Below, in pieces: positions 7,884 to 15,488 of a DNA stretch of 17,088 nucleotides. The stretch is from Opitutia bacterium (GTDB lineage: Bacteria > Verrucomicrobiota > Verrucomicrobiia > Opitutales > Seribacteraceae): assembly GCA_018695085.1 (NCBI GenBank), contig JABHOU010000181.1:1-17088 (forward strand). The letters are read 5' to 3'. Position 1 is the stretch's first letter. Each line of letters opens with the position of its first letter. The position numbers and the translations under genes are program-made. Under the pieces are notes generated by a model that was given only the letters and a program-made list of their open reading frames with translations, was not told the DNA's origin and did no database searches.

Positions 7884-9401
7884 CTACCAGTCGTCGGTGC
7901 GGAATGGAAGTGCGGGTATGCCGTCTTTGTTGTAGAGGTTGGCGTTGGCGGGATTCATGGTAAACCCGTAGCGTACGGCCACCGGCTTTTTTACTTCCTT
8001 GGAACTCACGACTACGGTATCCCCATCGATTGCGGCATCTGCCCAAACCCATTTCTTGTCTTCGCCTGCGATTGAGAAATGTTCCAGTTTACCACCCTTC
8101 ACTTCTGCAGTAGGTTCAAGTTTGGTCTTCTTGCCGACCATCAGACCCTTGCCCACGTGGTCGAAAGAGAGATGAACCTTACCGCCTTTGATTTTGTGTC
8201 CTTTGTAGAGGGGTCCGGTCGGAACGAGCTCTTTCTTACCGTAAGTTTGGTGAAGGGCCCATTGAGCGAGGCGTCCACCGACGTCCTGCTTGTTGCGCGG
8301 GTGAATGTCATTGGGGTTGTGAGCATCCGCTAGGTCGATGGCTACCGCCATACCGGTGTGCCGAATGTCAAGAGCCTTGGTCTGGGCTTCACGAATCTTT
8401 GCCCAACCATCTCCACCTGCGGGATTGGAGAATTCCTTCTTGGGATCTTGGACAACTCTTACGTTGGGCTTGCGAAAATTGGCCAACTGCACCCAGTAGA
8501 ATCCCAGTTCGTCATTCTGAAAAACCTTTCTCCATCCGTTTACCAAGGCATGCTTCTTGTGATAATAGGACATGTGCTCCCCACCGTTTGATTCGCCTTG
8601 GTACCAAATGGCACCGCGCATTGCGAATGGAGCGAGCGGATGAACCATCTGGTTGTAGATGGCGGAGGGCGAACCGCCGCCTACCTTGGTGTCAGCCTTG
8701 TAAGATTTGACCTTTTCGGCTTCCTTGGACAATTCGGAAACCGACTCGAATCCGTCCAAGGTGGTCCATGGTTCGATGCGGGTTCCTCCCCAATTCGATC
8801 CGATCAAGCCGACGGGCACGTCCAGTTCCTGCAGCAAGCGTCGTCCGAAGTAGTAGCCCACGGCACTGAAGTTCGAAGAGGTATCCGGGTTGCAAACCTT
8901 CCAATCGCTCGGGATGGCCAGACGTTCCTGAGGTTTTGGGTGAACCTTATGTCCGGGGACATTGAAAAGGCGGATGACCGGGTGGTTGGACGCGGCAATT
9001 TCCTCTTTTGCGTTCATGGATGACCGAATGGACCATTCCATGTTGGATTGACCCGAGCAAATCCAGACTTCGCCCACGAGAATATTTTCGAGGATGATCT
9101 TGTTGCTTCCCTCGATTGTCATTTTCGCGGGCGCCTCCTTGGCTTTGAGGGCGGAGAGCTTGACCATCCACTTGCCGTTTTCGTTGGCCTTTGTTGTTTT
9201 GCTTTGTCCTGCGAAAGATACCGTTACTTTCTCTCCCTTGTCCGCCCATCCCCAAATCGGTACTGGCATGTCGCGTTGGAGAACCATGTCATTGCCAATT
9301 ATATTCGGGAGTTTGACCTCGGCGGAAACATTTGCCGCAAACATGGAGGCAGCACCTAGAATAAGTTGGGTGAAAAATGGACGCGAAGTATAGATTTTCA
9401 T
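7884..9401 (-). CDS. secreted sialate O-acetylesterase-family (SASA) esterase
   Basis: The product resembles 9-O-acetyl-sialate esterases, SGNH-type enzymes that in environmental bacteria usually deacetylate plant or algal glycans rather than sialic acid. I start it at the ATG at 9401 (505 residues): this begins a good signal peptide (residues 1-28), while a reading frame open to 9449 would add 16 polar residues in front. An N-terminal beta-sandwich (about 30-108) precedes the catalytic part. The nucleophile is Ser119 in CSGQSNMEW; further family blocks are IGSNWGGTRIEPW, RGAIWYQGESNGGE and NPNDIHPRNKQDVG (the catalytic Asp-x-His). It is the first gene of the leftward operon and shares a divergent upstream region with the sulfatase at 9600. 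The specific ester is unknown. Confidence 0.92.
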   Translation of the reverse strand: MKIYTSRPFFTQLILGAASMFAANVSAEVKLPNIIGNDMVLQRDMPVPIWGWADKGEKVTVSFAGQSKTTKANENGKWMVKLSALKAKEAPAKMTIEGSNKIILENILVGEVWICSGQSNMEWSIRSSMNAKEEIAASNHPVIRLFNVPGHKVHPKPQERLAIPSDWKVCNPDTSSNFSAVGYYFGRRLLQELDVPVGLIGSNWGGTRIEPWTTLDGFESVSELSKEAEKVKSYKADTKVGGGSPSAIYNQMVHPLAPFAMRGAIWYQGESNGGEHMSYYHKKHALVNGWRKVFQNDELGFYWVQLANFRKPNVRVVQDPKKEFSNPAGGDGWAKIREAQTKALDIRHTGMAVAIDLADAHNPNDIHPRNKQDVGGRLAQWALHQTYGKKELVPTGPLYKGHKIKGGKVHLSFDHVGKGLMVGKKTKLEPTAEVKGGKLEHFSIAGEDKKWVWADAAIDGDTVVVSSKEVKKPVAVRYGFTMNPANANLYNKDGIPALPFRTDDW

Positions 9402-9599
9402 TAGTTGGATATGGTGTGATTTGAATAAACGAATCGTTGAGTCGCACATAGTTGCCAGTTAGGATCAAACTTAAAATCACGGAATTTCAAAAGTTTTTCG
9501 GCATCCCTAAACCTACATGCTACCAGCAATGTAAATAAAAGACCCATTAGGTTTACGAATATATTTTACTTGGGCAATAAAACCTTGGAAAAGCTTTTA
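9402..9599. promoter_or_regulatory. divergent promoter region between esterase and sulfatase operons
   Basis: This 198-base AT-rich gap must hold the promoters for two operons read in opposite directions. Two small symmetries are visible: AACGA-A-TCGTT at 9428-9438, 27 bases upstream of the esterase start, and the palindrome AAAAGCTTTT at 9589-9598, directly before the sulfatase ATG and overlapping its probable ribosome binding area (GGAAAAG). I could not find a convincing pair of -35/-10 boxes. A reading frame for the sulfatase stays open to a TTG at 9570, but the signal peptide begins at the ATG at 9600. Confidence 0.5.
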
Positions 9600-11753
9600 A
9601 TGAATTTCATTTTTTCCCTGTTACCCGTTTTCTTTTTTTGTTTATCGCTTTCGGCCATGCTCCGTCCCAATGTAATAGTTGTTCTGGTCGACGATATGGG
9701 TTACTCGGACCTTGGGGCTTTCGGGGGGGAGGTCAAGACCCCTCACCTCGACCGGTTGGCCGCCAATGGCCTGCGCTTTACCCAGAACTACAATTCTGCG
9801 CGATGCTGTCCTTCCCGAGCCTCCTTGATGACGGGCTTGTATTCCCACCAAGCCGGCATCGCCAACTTCACGGGCCGGGATTCGACCGACCGCTTGGGCC
9901 CGGCCTACCTGGGCAAGCTGAACAAGCAATGCATGACTCTGGCCGAGGTGCTCAAGTCTTCGGGTTACGGTACCTACGGGGTAGGGAAGTGGCACGTCGG
10001 GCATGAGGAAAAACCGACTGATCGCGGGTTCGACGAGTACTATGGCTATATCCGTGGGCACAGCACGAGCCAGTGGAAGGTGGGCAACTACATGCGCTTG
10101 CCGGAGGGCAAGAAGCCCGAACTGGAGTTCGATGCAGATGATTTTTACGCGACAGATGCCTTTAACGACTATGCGGTCGAGTTTCTCGAGCAGGCTCAGA
10201 AAAAAAACGAGCCCTTTTTCCTCTACCTGGCGCACTCCTCTCCGCACTTCCCCCTTCACGCCCCGGCCAAAACTCGCGACGCTTACCTCGATACTTACCG
10301 CAAGGGCTGGGACGTTTTGAGAAAGGAACGCTTTGCCCGGCAACGCAGTTCCGGCCTAGTCACTGATTCATGGAAATTTACCGGACTCTCCGAGGTCCCT
10401 GTCGACCGCGATGACATCACGAACGAGTTTGCCGGCAAAACGAATCCCGACTGGAAAGACGTTGAGCAAAAACGGCAGGAGGATTTGGTTTATCGGATGG
10501 CGACCTTCGCCGCCATGATCGATCACGTCGACCAGGGGATTGGCAAGATTCTTTCATCACTTGAAAAGGCGGGAGATCTAGAGAATACCCTTATTCTCTT
10601 TACCAGCGATAATGGGGCTTGTTACGAATGGGGGCCGTTTGGATTCGATCAGTCCAGCCGAAAGGGATTTACCCGACTGCACGAGGGAGACGAACTGAAA
10701 GGCGTGGGCGGTCCGGGTACCTACCATTCGGTGGGGAGCGCATGGTCCTGCCTGAGCAACACCCCTTTGCGCATGTACAAGCACTTCAATCACGAGGGGG
10801 GTAATTGCAGTCCCCTGCTTGCTCATTGGCCCAAGGGGATAAGCACGCCCGATCGCTGGGTGCGTTCTCCCATTCACTTGATCGACGTCATGCCTACCTT
10901 GCTTGAGGTGGGTGGAGCCGACTACCCGAAGAAATTCAAGAACGAGAAACTCATTCCGGTCGAGGGCAGGAGTCTGGTTCCCTTTTTCAAGGGAGCGGGC
11001 AAAGCGAGCGAACGGGTGCTTTGTTTCGATCACTTCGATTCCAGCGCCATCCGCAAGGGGGATTGGAAACTGGTGCGCGGGAACAACCGTTACAAGAACA
11101 GAACATGGGAACTATACAACCTGGCCGAGGACCGCTGCGAGACGAACAACCTGATCGAGTCTCATGCGGAGAAGGCCAAGGAACTGGAGGCCGAGTGGTT
11201 GGCTTGGGCAAAGCGGGTAAAGGTCAACCCCTACTACTCGCATGCTCAGACAAACCCGGCCAAGGTAAGGAAGAAACTAAGGAAGGATGCCCAGGGGGTT
11301 TATCTTCTCAAGCATGGGGACCAGGTGGCCCGTGAGCACGCCCCCCAATTTGCGAATAAGTCCATTGAGATCAAACTGTCCGTCACGAGGGGAAGGGAAA
11401 AGGGCGGTGTTCTAATTTCCCATGGTGGAAGCCGTAGTGGTTATTCCCTTTACCTAGAGGATGGAAAACCGGTTTTTTCCTGCCGTTTGGGAGGTGCCTT
11501 GCACACCTTCCAGTCAACCAAGGCCTTGCCCGAGGGACAGGCCTCCTTGTACGCCGCGCTCTTGCCCGATGGGAAAGTATCCTTGATAATGGAGAACGAA
11601 GTAGTGGCCGAGGGAAAGCTCCCGGGCCTGTTCAATACCCATCCTCAGGATCCCCTTGAGATCGGGAACGATTCCCAGTCAACGGTGGCAAGCTATTCAT
11701 CAAACCCCCGTTTCAAGGGGAAAGTCAATGAGGCCAAGCTCAAGCTCCAATAG
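9600..11753 (+). CDS. secreted S1-family sulfatase with C-terminal jelly-roll-like domain
   Basis: The 717-residue product, counted from the ATG at 9600, has a signal peptide (residues 1-20). Sulfatase landmarks: Asp31-Asp32, CCPSR at 69-73 (Cys69 the predicted formylglycine), SHQAGI after it, GKWHVG with Lys130 and His132, SPHFPLHAP with His216, and SDNG with Asp337-Asn338. The ARCCPSR...HQAGI block is typical of the large arylsulfatase subfamily S1_4, by memory of that family rather than by search. After the catalytic domain comes a region from about residue 565 to the end, with alternating beta segments (SIEIKLSV, GGVLISHGG, YSLYLEDGKPVF, KVSLIMENEVV), which looks like a LamG/concanavalin-type domain and could bind glycan. 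This makes it longer than the 500-residue sulfatases elsewhere in the window. It heads the rightward operon, 29 bases before the beta-propeller gene. Confidence 0.95.
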   Translation: MNFIFSLLPVFFFCLSLSAMLRPNVIVVLVDDMGYSDLGAFGGEVKTPHLDRLAANGLRFTQNYNSARCCPSRASLMTGLYSHQAGIANFTGRDSTDRLGPAYLGKLNKQCMTLAEVLKSSGYGTYGVGKWHVGHEEKPTDRGFDEYYGYIRGHSTSQWKVGNYMRLPEGKKPELEFDADDFYATDAFNDYAVEFLEQAQKKNEPFFLYLAHSSPHFPLHAPAKTRDAYLDTYRKGWDVLRKERFARQRSSGLVTDSWKFTGLSEVPVDRDDITNEFAGKTNPDWKDVEQKRQEDLVYRMATFAAMIDHVDQGIGKILSSLEKAGDLENTLILFTSDNGACYEWGPFGFDQSSRKGFTRLHEGDELKGVGGPGTYHSVGSAWSCLSNTPLRMYKHFNHEGGNCSPLLAHWPKGISTPDRWVRSPIHLIDVMPTLLEVGGADYPKKFKNEKLIPVEGRSLVPFFKGAGKASERVLCFDHFDSSAIRKGDWKLVRGNNRYKNRTWELYNLAEDRCETNNLIESHAEKAKELEAEWLAWAKRVKVNPYYSHAQTNPAKVRKKLRKDAQGVYLLKHGDQVAREHAPQFANKSIEIKLSVTRGREKGGVLISHGGSRSGYSLYLEDGKPVFSCRLGGALHTFQSTKALPEGQASLYAALLPDGKVSLIMENEVVAEGKLPGLFNTHPQDPLEIGNDSQSTVASYSSNPRFKGKVNEAKLKLQ

Positions 11754-11782
11754 GTTTTCAACCTTATCCAACCCAAATCAAA

Positions 11783-12724
11783 ATGAACCATATAATACCC
11801 GTCTTCCTAAGTCTACTTCTTGCCCTTGCTCTGCCTGCAAAGAACGAAAAGGCAAATCCGACCTTTGGCAAGCAAGTCAGCGAGAGTGGAATTCGGCATT
11901 CCTTTCTGATCTGTGGCAATCCGACTGCCCTGGTGAACGAGAAGAACGAAATCGTCTGGCAAACAAAGGGCTATGGACGGGACGGCTTTGTCCTGAAGTC
12001 GGGTAACGTTTTGGTCTCCATCGGTAACGTGGCCAAGGAGATTACCCGGGAAGGGAAAGTCGTCTGGAGCTACAAACTGAGCAAGGAAAATAAGGAACTC
12101 GGTTCCTCCGTCCGTCTTGACAATGGGAACACCCTGATCGTGGAAAGGGGGGTGAAGCCTCAGCTCCTGGAAGTGCGCAAGGACGGTTCCGTCGCGGTGA
12201 CCGTTCCGCTCAAGCCAGAGACCAAGAATGGTCACATGCAGACCCGGATGGCCCGCAAGCTTCCCAACGGAAATTATATCGTTCCTCACCTGCTCGCTTT
12301 TGCGGTCAAGGAATACAAACCGGATGGGACGGTCGTACGGACGATCAGGACCGACCTCGAGGAGTTGGGCGGACGCAAGGCGAGAAACTGGCCTTTTACC
12401 GCTATTCAACTCAAAGGGGGAAACCTTTTGGTCAACCTGACCAACGGGAACAAGACGGTGGAATTCGACCCCTCTGGCAAGGTTGCTTGGCGGGTGGATA
12501 ATTCGCATGTCGATGGTCGCTTTGCCGATCCATGCGGTGGACAGCGTCTGGCCAATGGAAATACCCTGATTTGCAGCTACGGCCAAAGAAAGGGAGACAT
12601 GCCCAAGCTTTTCGAGGTCACCTGGGACAAGAAGGTCGTTTGGGAATATTTCAACCCCGTGGTCCGGGCCCATGAGGTTCACGTCATTTCGACAAACGGC
12701 AAGCCCGAGGGTTTTCTCAAGTAA
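11783..12724 (+). CDS. secreted beta-propeller protein, arylsulfotransferase/PQQ-like repeats
   Basis: The 313-residue product has a signal peptide (residues 1-19) and at least five copies of a short G-N-x-L/I-hydrophobic strand: KSGNVLVS (72-79), DNGNTLIV (113-120), PNGNYIVP (161-168), KGGNLLVN (211-218) and ANGNTLIC (257-264), spaced 41-50 residues apart. Each is followed, where visible, by a Val-Val/Ala-Trp strand (VVWSYK, VAWRVD, VVWEYF). This pattern is that of a six- or seven-bladed beta-propeller of the kind seen in bacterial arylsulfate sulfotransferases and PQQ-like proteins. Several His residues (His151, His169, His242, His297, His300) could line a central site, but I recognise no complete catalytic motif, so binding or an unassigned enzyme role is possible. 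It sits between a sulfatase and an SGNH hydrolase in one operon, 20 bases before the latter. Confidence 0.8.
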   Translation: MNHIIPVFLSLLLALALPAKNEKANPTFGKQVSESGIRHSFLICGNPTALVNEKNEIVWQTKGYGRDGFVLKSGNVLVSIGNVAKEITREGKVVWSYKLSKENKELGSSVRLDNGNTLIVERGVKPQLLEVRKDGSVAVTVPLKPETKNGHMQTRMARKLPNGNYIVPHLLAFAVKEYKPDGTVVRTIRTDLEELGGRKARNWPFTAIQLKGGNLLVNLTNGNKTVEFDPSGKVAWRVDNSHVDGRFADPCGGQRLANGNTLICSYGQRKGDMPKLFEVTWDKKVVWEYFNPVVRAHEVHVISTNGKPEGFLK

Positions 12725-12744
12725 AGCTGTCTATTTCCCTTTTC

Positions 12745-14010
12745 ATGAAGAAATCATTGCTGCTCTTGTGCACCTTGGTTTCTTGTCTGGGCTTGTATGC
12801 ACAGGACATCACGGTGGAGGGCTTGATCATCCCCCGGGACAACGAAGGGATGTATGTCCGTAACCCGGATGGCCAGTTTGAAATCGAATGGAGCAAGGAG
12901 ACCAAGGTTGCCCTGGAGGTAAATACGGGCCTCTTCAAGGGGCTCAAGGGAAACGTTCTTCATTACCAGGTTCAGGCATCCAGGGAAGTCATCCGTTTCA
13001 CCCTCCCCAAAGGATCGGTTACGGGTATCGTTGGGGTCAGAAGCAAAGGCCAACTGGAAAAGAGATTGAAAGAGGCCCATGAGGAGAACTGGATCGGGGA
13101 ACATGGCCTGCGCTTGTTCTTCGGTGAAAGCCGGCCCCAGCAAATCGCCTCGCCGGACGATCTGCGTTTCATCGGACTTTGGGACTCGGCCTCCAAGCCG
13201 CGTGCTTTGACCATCAAGGGCAAAAAATATGAATGCTCGCTCAAGAAGGGCGGGCAAACTAAGGCCTTGCTCTTCAACGTACTGGAAACCAAGGACTGCA
13301 AGCCCTTCGTCAACCGGGCCCGCGTCGTGGGCCAGAGAAAAGGGGACGTGATTCATGCCAAGGAGATTCATCTTCAACCAATAGGTGACCAAGCCGCGCT
13401 CGATGACCCCAAGCTCCCGCGCTACCTTTTTATCGGCGACTCCATTTCGGGGAACTACGACAAGGGTCTGCGGGAATTCCTCGCGGGCAAGTTCAACCTG
13501 CACCACCCGCCAACCAATTGCGGACCTTCGGCAAAGGGTCGGTCCAGCATCTTGGAGTGGTTGGGGGCGTACCGTCAACCCGGTCGCCACTGGGACGTCA
13601 TCAGTTTCAATCATGGTCATTGGGACAGCAAAAACGACAAAGCCAGCTATCAGGAGAACCTCGAAAAGATCATCACCGAACTCAAGAAGACCAAGGCCAA
13701 GCTGATCTGGGTGACCACCTGTCCCGTGCCCAACGGATTTCCGCCCGCCGCCGACTTGATCAAAGAAGGCAGGTCTCCGGGCCGGACGGCAGGGGTAATG
13801 GAGAAATTTCTCAACCCTTGGGCCCTCGAGGTCGTGAAGAAACATCCCGAGATCTCCATTTGCGATCAATGGCAGTTCGTCAAGGACAACGAGGATGGCA
13901 TCTACAAGGAATTTTGGGCCGGCAAGGACGTTCATTTCAATGCCAACCCGGCTGACAAGCTTGGAGAGTTCCTCGGTAAGCACGTTCTCCAGGTGACGAG
14001 GAACCGTTAG
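12745..14010 (+). CDS. secreted SGNH hydrolase with unassigned N-terminal half
   Basis: The 421-residue product starts with a signal peptide (residues 1-19, ending TyrAla-Gln). Residues about 20-215 form a beta-rich region I do not recognise. The C-terminal half, from about 225, is an SGNH/GDSL-type hydrolase: block I FIGDSISGNY with Ser233, a block II Gly in NCGPSAKG (Gly260), block III as FNHGHWD with Asn289, and block V GKDVHFN with Asp395 and His397. A full set of catalytic residues is therefore visible. Family enzymes cleave O-acetyl or other esters on sugars; the exact target is inferred to be a glycan decoration from its position after a sulfatase. It ends the tightly spaced rightward operon; the next gene is 82 bases away. 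Confidence 0.88.
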   Translation: MKKSLLLLCTLVSCLGLYAQDITVEGLIIPRDNEGMYVRNPDGQFEIEWSKETKVALEVNTGLFKGLKGNVLHYQVQASREVIRFTLPKGSVTGIVGVRSKGQLEKRLKEAHEENWIGEHGLRLFFGESRPQQIASPDDLRFIGLWDSASKPRALTIKGKKYECSLKKGGQTKALLFNVLETKDCKPFVNRARVVGQRKGDVIHAKEIHLQPIGDQAALDDPKLPRYLFIGDSISGNYDKGLREFLAGKFNLHHPPTNCGPSAKGRSSILEWLGAYRQPGRHWDVISFNHGHWDSKNDKASYQENLEKIITELKKTKAKLIWVTTCPVPNGFPPAADLIKEGRSPGRTAGVMEKFLNPWALEVVKKHPEISICDQWQFVKDNEDGIYKEFWAGKDVHFNANPADKLGEFLGKHVLQVTRNR

Positions 14011-14034
14011 CTTTTCGGGCAGCAAAATTTCCAG

Positions 14035-14054
14035 GGTTTCGGTTTGACCGAACC
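14035..14054. repeat. inverted repeat between SGNH hydrolase and amidase genes
   Basis: TTCGGT (14038-14043) and ACCGAA (14047-14052) are perfect arms around TTG; two more G-C pairs form outside if the T at 14037 is bulged. No T run follows on the plus strand, so it is not a standard intrinsic terminator. It lies 41 bases before the amidase start and may be an attenuating hairpin or an operator. Confidence 0.3.
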
Positions 14055-14092
14055 TAGACTTGGAGCGAGCTTAAGTTTCAGCAAAGTATATC

Positions 14093-14950
14093 ATGTGCAC
14101 CGTATTCGTAAAAAACACCTCCAAAGGGATGGTGGCTGCCCGTAACCATTCCTGGACTCAGCCGGGTGGGAACGTGCATTTTGTTCCTCCAAAAAGGATC
14201 TACGGAAAGATGGCCAACGCCATGTACCTCATGGACCAGTGGGGGCAGGACCGTCCTTTCGAAGGGATCAACGAGCACGGTGTCTTCATCGGCGCCGCTG
14301 GTTTTCCCGATGATTTGAGCCCTCTCGGAAAACAAAAGCGTCAACCGCATGGAATGGATTTTTGCGGAATCATCCGTTTCGTCCTCGAACGGGCCAAATC
14401 GACCGCCGAGGCCCTGGAAATCTTTCGCTCGATCCCCATCTCCTACGATTTGGATGGCGAGCCAGGCACGGTGGGGTACAACGTGCGCAATCATTTTCTT
14501 ATCGCCGATCCAACTGGCCACGCCGTGAACTGGGCGGACGAGAAGAACTGTTTTACGAGGCGCCTGTCGGCGGGGAAGGGCTTCCATATCACCAATTTCC
14601 CCCTCTCCTTCAAGGCCGCCGACTGCAACCGTCACCCTATCCTCAAGAAAGGAATGGCCGACGTTCGGGGTCCGGCTTCCGCGATGAAGCTTCTGGAAAA
14701 GTCTCAACAAACCATCACGCTCTGGTCTTGTGTCTACGACTTGAAGCGCCTGACCATGGAACTTTGCATCGACTTGGATTTCTCGTTCCGCTTCCGTTTC
14801 GACTTCAGGGAAAAGATAGGGGAGGGGGAGCGGCATATAGGCTTCGGGGAATTACGGCTTTGGGAAGGGTATGGTCATCCTCGGGAAAAGGAATTCTCCC
14901 TTCCGAAAAAGATCTACCACACGGCCGAACAATTAGCTGCCAAAGACTAG
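14093..14950 (+). CDS. choloylglycine-hydrolase-like Ntn amidase
   Basis: The 285-residue product starts Met-Cys-Thr, the pattern of linear amide C-N hydrolases (bile salt hydrolase / penicillin V acylase type), in which Met removal exposes Cys2 as the N-terminal nucleophile. Supporting features are Arg17 in AARNH, GINEHGVFIG with Asn60, HITNFP with Asn168, and the late LWSCVYDL block at 210-217, all placed as in the family. The Asp usually found four residues after Arg17 is Trp21 here, and Asn18 follows the Arg, so substrate binding probably differs from bile-salt enzymes. No signal peptide is visible, which suggests a cytoplasmic enzyme or one exported by another route. It lies 82 bases after the SGNH hydrolase and could be the last gene of that operon or a separate unit. 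The physiological amide (perhaps an N-acyl amino compound) is unknown. Confidence 0.82.
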   Translation: MCTVFVKNTSKGMVAARNHSWTQPGGNVHFVPPKRIYGKMANAMYLMDQWGQDRPFEGINEHGVFIGAAGFPDDLSPLGKQKRQPHGMDFCGIIRFVLERAKSTAEALEIFRSIPISYDLDGEPGTVGYNVRNHFLIADPTGHAVNWADEKNCFTRRLSAGKGFHITNFPLSFKAADCNRHPILKKGMADVRGPASAMKLLEKSQQTITLWSCVYDLKRLTMELCIDLDFSFRFRFDFREKIGEGERHIGFGELRLWEGYGHPREKEFSLPKKIYHTAEQLAAKD

Positions 14951-14987
14951 TCCGACTAAAGTTTTTCGAGCTACCTTTATTATCCTC

Positions 14988-15446
14988 TTAGTAATGGGGA
15001 GACACCAACGCACAGATTTCAGTTAAGTATTCCTTGTCGATTGCATCGAAACAATTTATTGTATTCGAATCGACGTCCAACACGGCCCGAACTCTGCTTT
15101 TTAGATCTCTAACAGGCAGAACAATCTCGGATTTAGTTTCGCTCGAGCACGCGATATGATGCGGGATCGCCGATACGTCGTTTTCAATTTGGATTGCGTT
15201 CTCCCTAACGCATTTTCCGCAAACGCCTTTATCTAAATTTATTGTCAAACACCCGTGCGTTCCTTGATAGGGACCCACTTTGAGCGTGGTCTTGTCCACT
15301 AGCCTGTAGAAACCGACCCAAATGAAAGGTTCGAATGCATGGTATAATTCGCAAGAAATGGTCGACATCACGGATACGAGATCGAATTCGTTTTCGGTCA
15401 AGGATCTTATGGTTTGAAGACCTACTTGGTATTTCTCTTTCTTCAT
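14988..15446 (-). CDS. msrC: free methionine-(R)-sulfoxide reductase (GAF domain)
   Basis: The 152-residue single GAF-domain product matches the fRMsr family, which reduces free methionine-R-sulfoxide in the cytoplasm using thioredoxin. Three Cys residues have the family spacing: Cys66 in HGCLTI, Cys76 in GVCG and Cys100 in HIACS, 10 and 24 residues apart, the same as Cys84, Cys94 and Cys118 of the E. coli enzyme. The flanking VGPYQG and SEIVLPV blocks also agree. By hand count, 15001-15420 is about 44-45% GC, lower than the hydrolase genes around it, so it may have a separate history. It runs leftward 40 bases downstream of the XylR-type regulator and converges with the amidase across a 37-base gap. 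It is probably a housekeeping repair gene rather than part of the glycan locus. Confidence 0.9.
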   Translation of the reverse strand: MKKEKYQVGLQTIRSLTENEFDLVSVMSTISCELYHAFEPFIWVGFYRLVDKTTLKVGPYQGTHGCLTINLDKGVCGKCVRENAIQIENDVSAIPHHIACSSETKSEIVLPVRDLKSRVRAVLDVDSNTINCFDAIDKEYLTEICALVSPHY

Positions 15447-15472
15447 CTAGTTCTATTTTACTTAATCCTCAC

Positions 15473-15488
15473 AGGATCTAATGATCCT
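15473..15488. repeat. perfect inverted repeat at the 3' end of the regulator gene
   Basis: AGGATC (15473-15478) and GATCCT (15483-15488) flank a four-base loop and overlap the stop codon of the regulator gene. No T run follows on either strand. It may reduce read-through or protect the transcript end, but it may also be chance. Confidence 0.3.

Noticed and set aside
9402..9449. Extended N-terminus of the SASA esterase
   Set aside because: The extra 16 residues would place a polar stretch before the signal peptide; the ATG at 9401 gives a standard export signal.
9642..10343. 233-codon open frame antisense to the third sulfatase
   Set aside because: It covers the conserved catalytic region of the sulfatase, and its own sequence is low in recognisable motifs.
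11813..12682. 289-codon open frame on the minus strand opposite the beta-propeller gene
   Set aside because: The plus-strand product has a signal peptide and regular repeats. The antisense product has neither and no homology I recognise.
12754..14025. 423-codon open frame on the minus strand opposite the SGNH hydrolase gene
   Set aside because: It is the complement of a gene with a signal peptide and full catalytic residues. Its translation shows no recognisable domain, so it is a by-product of codon bias.
14945..14965. Possible terminator after the amidase (GACTAGTC, GACTA and a run of five T)
   Set aside because: The possible stem is only four or five base pairs, which is too weak to claim.
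14362..14991. 209-codon plus-strand frame overlapping the amidase
   Set aside because: It is an out-of-frame reading of the amidase gene, rich in Arg and Pro, with no domain and no independent start signal.
15447..15486. Separate promoter for the methionine sulfoxide reductase
   Set aside because: The 40-base gap shows no convincing -35/-10 pair; co-transcription with the regulator cannot be excluded.
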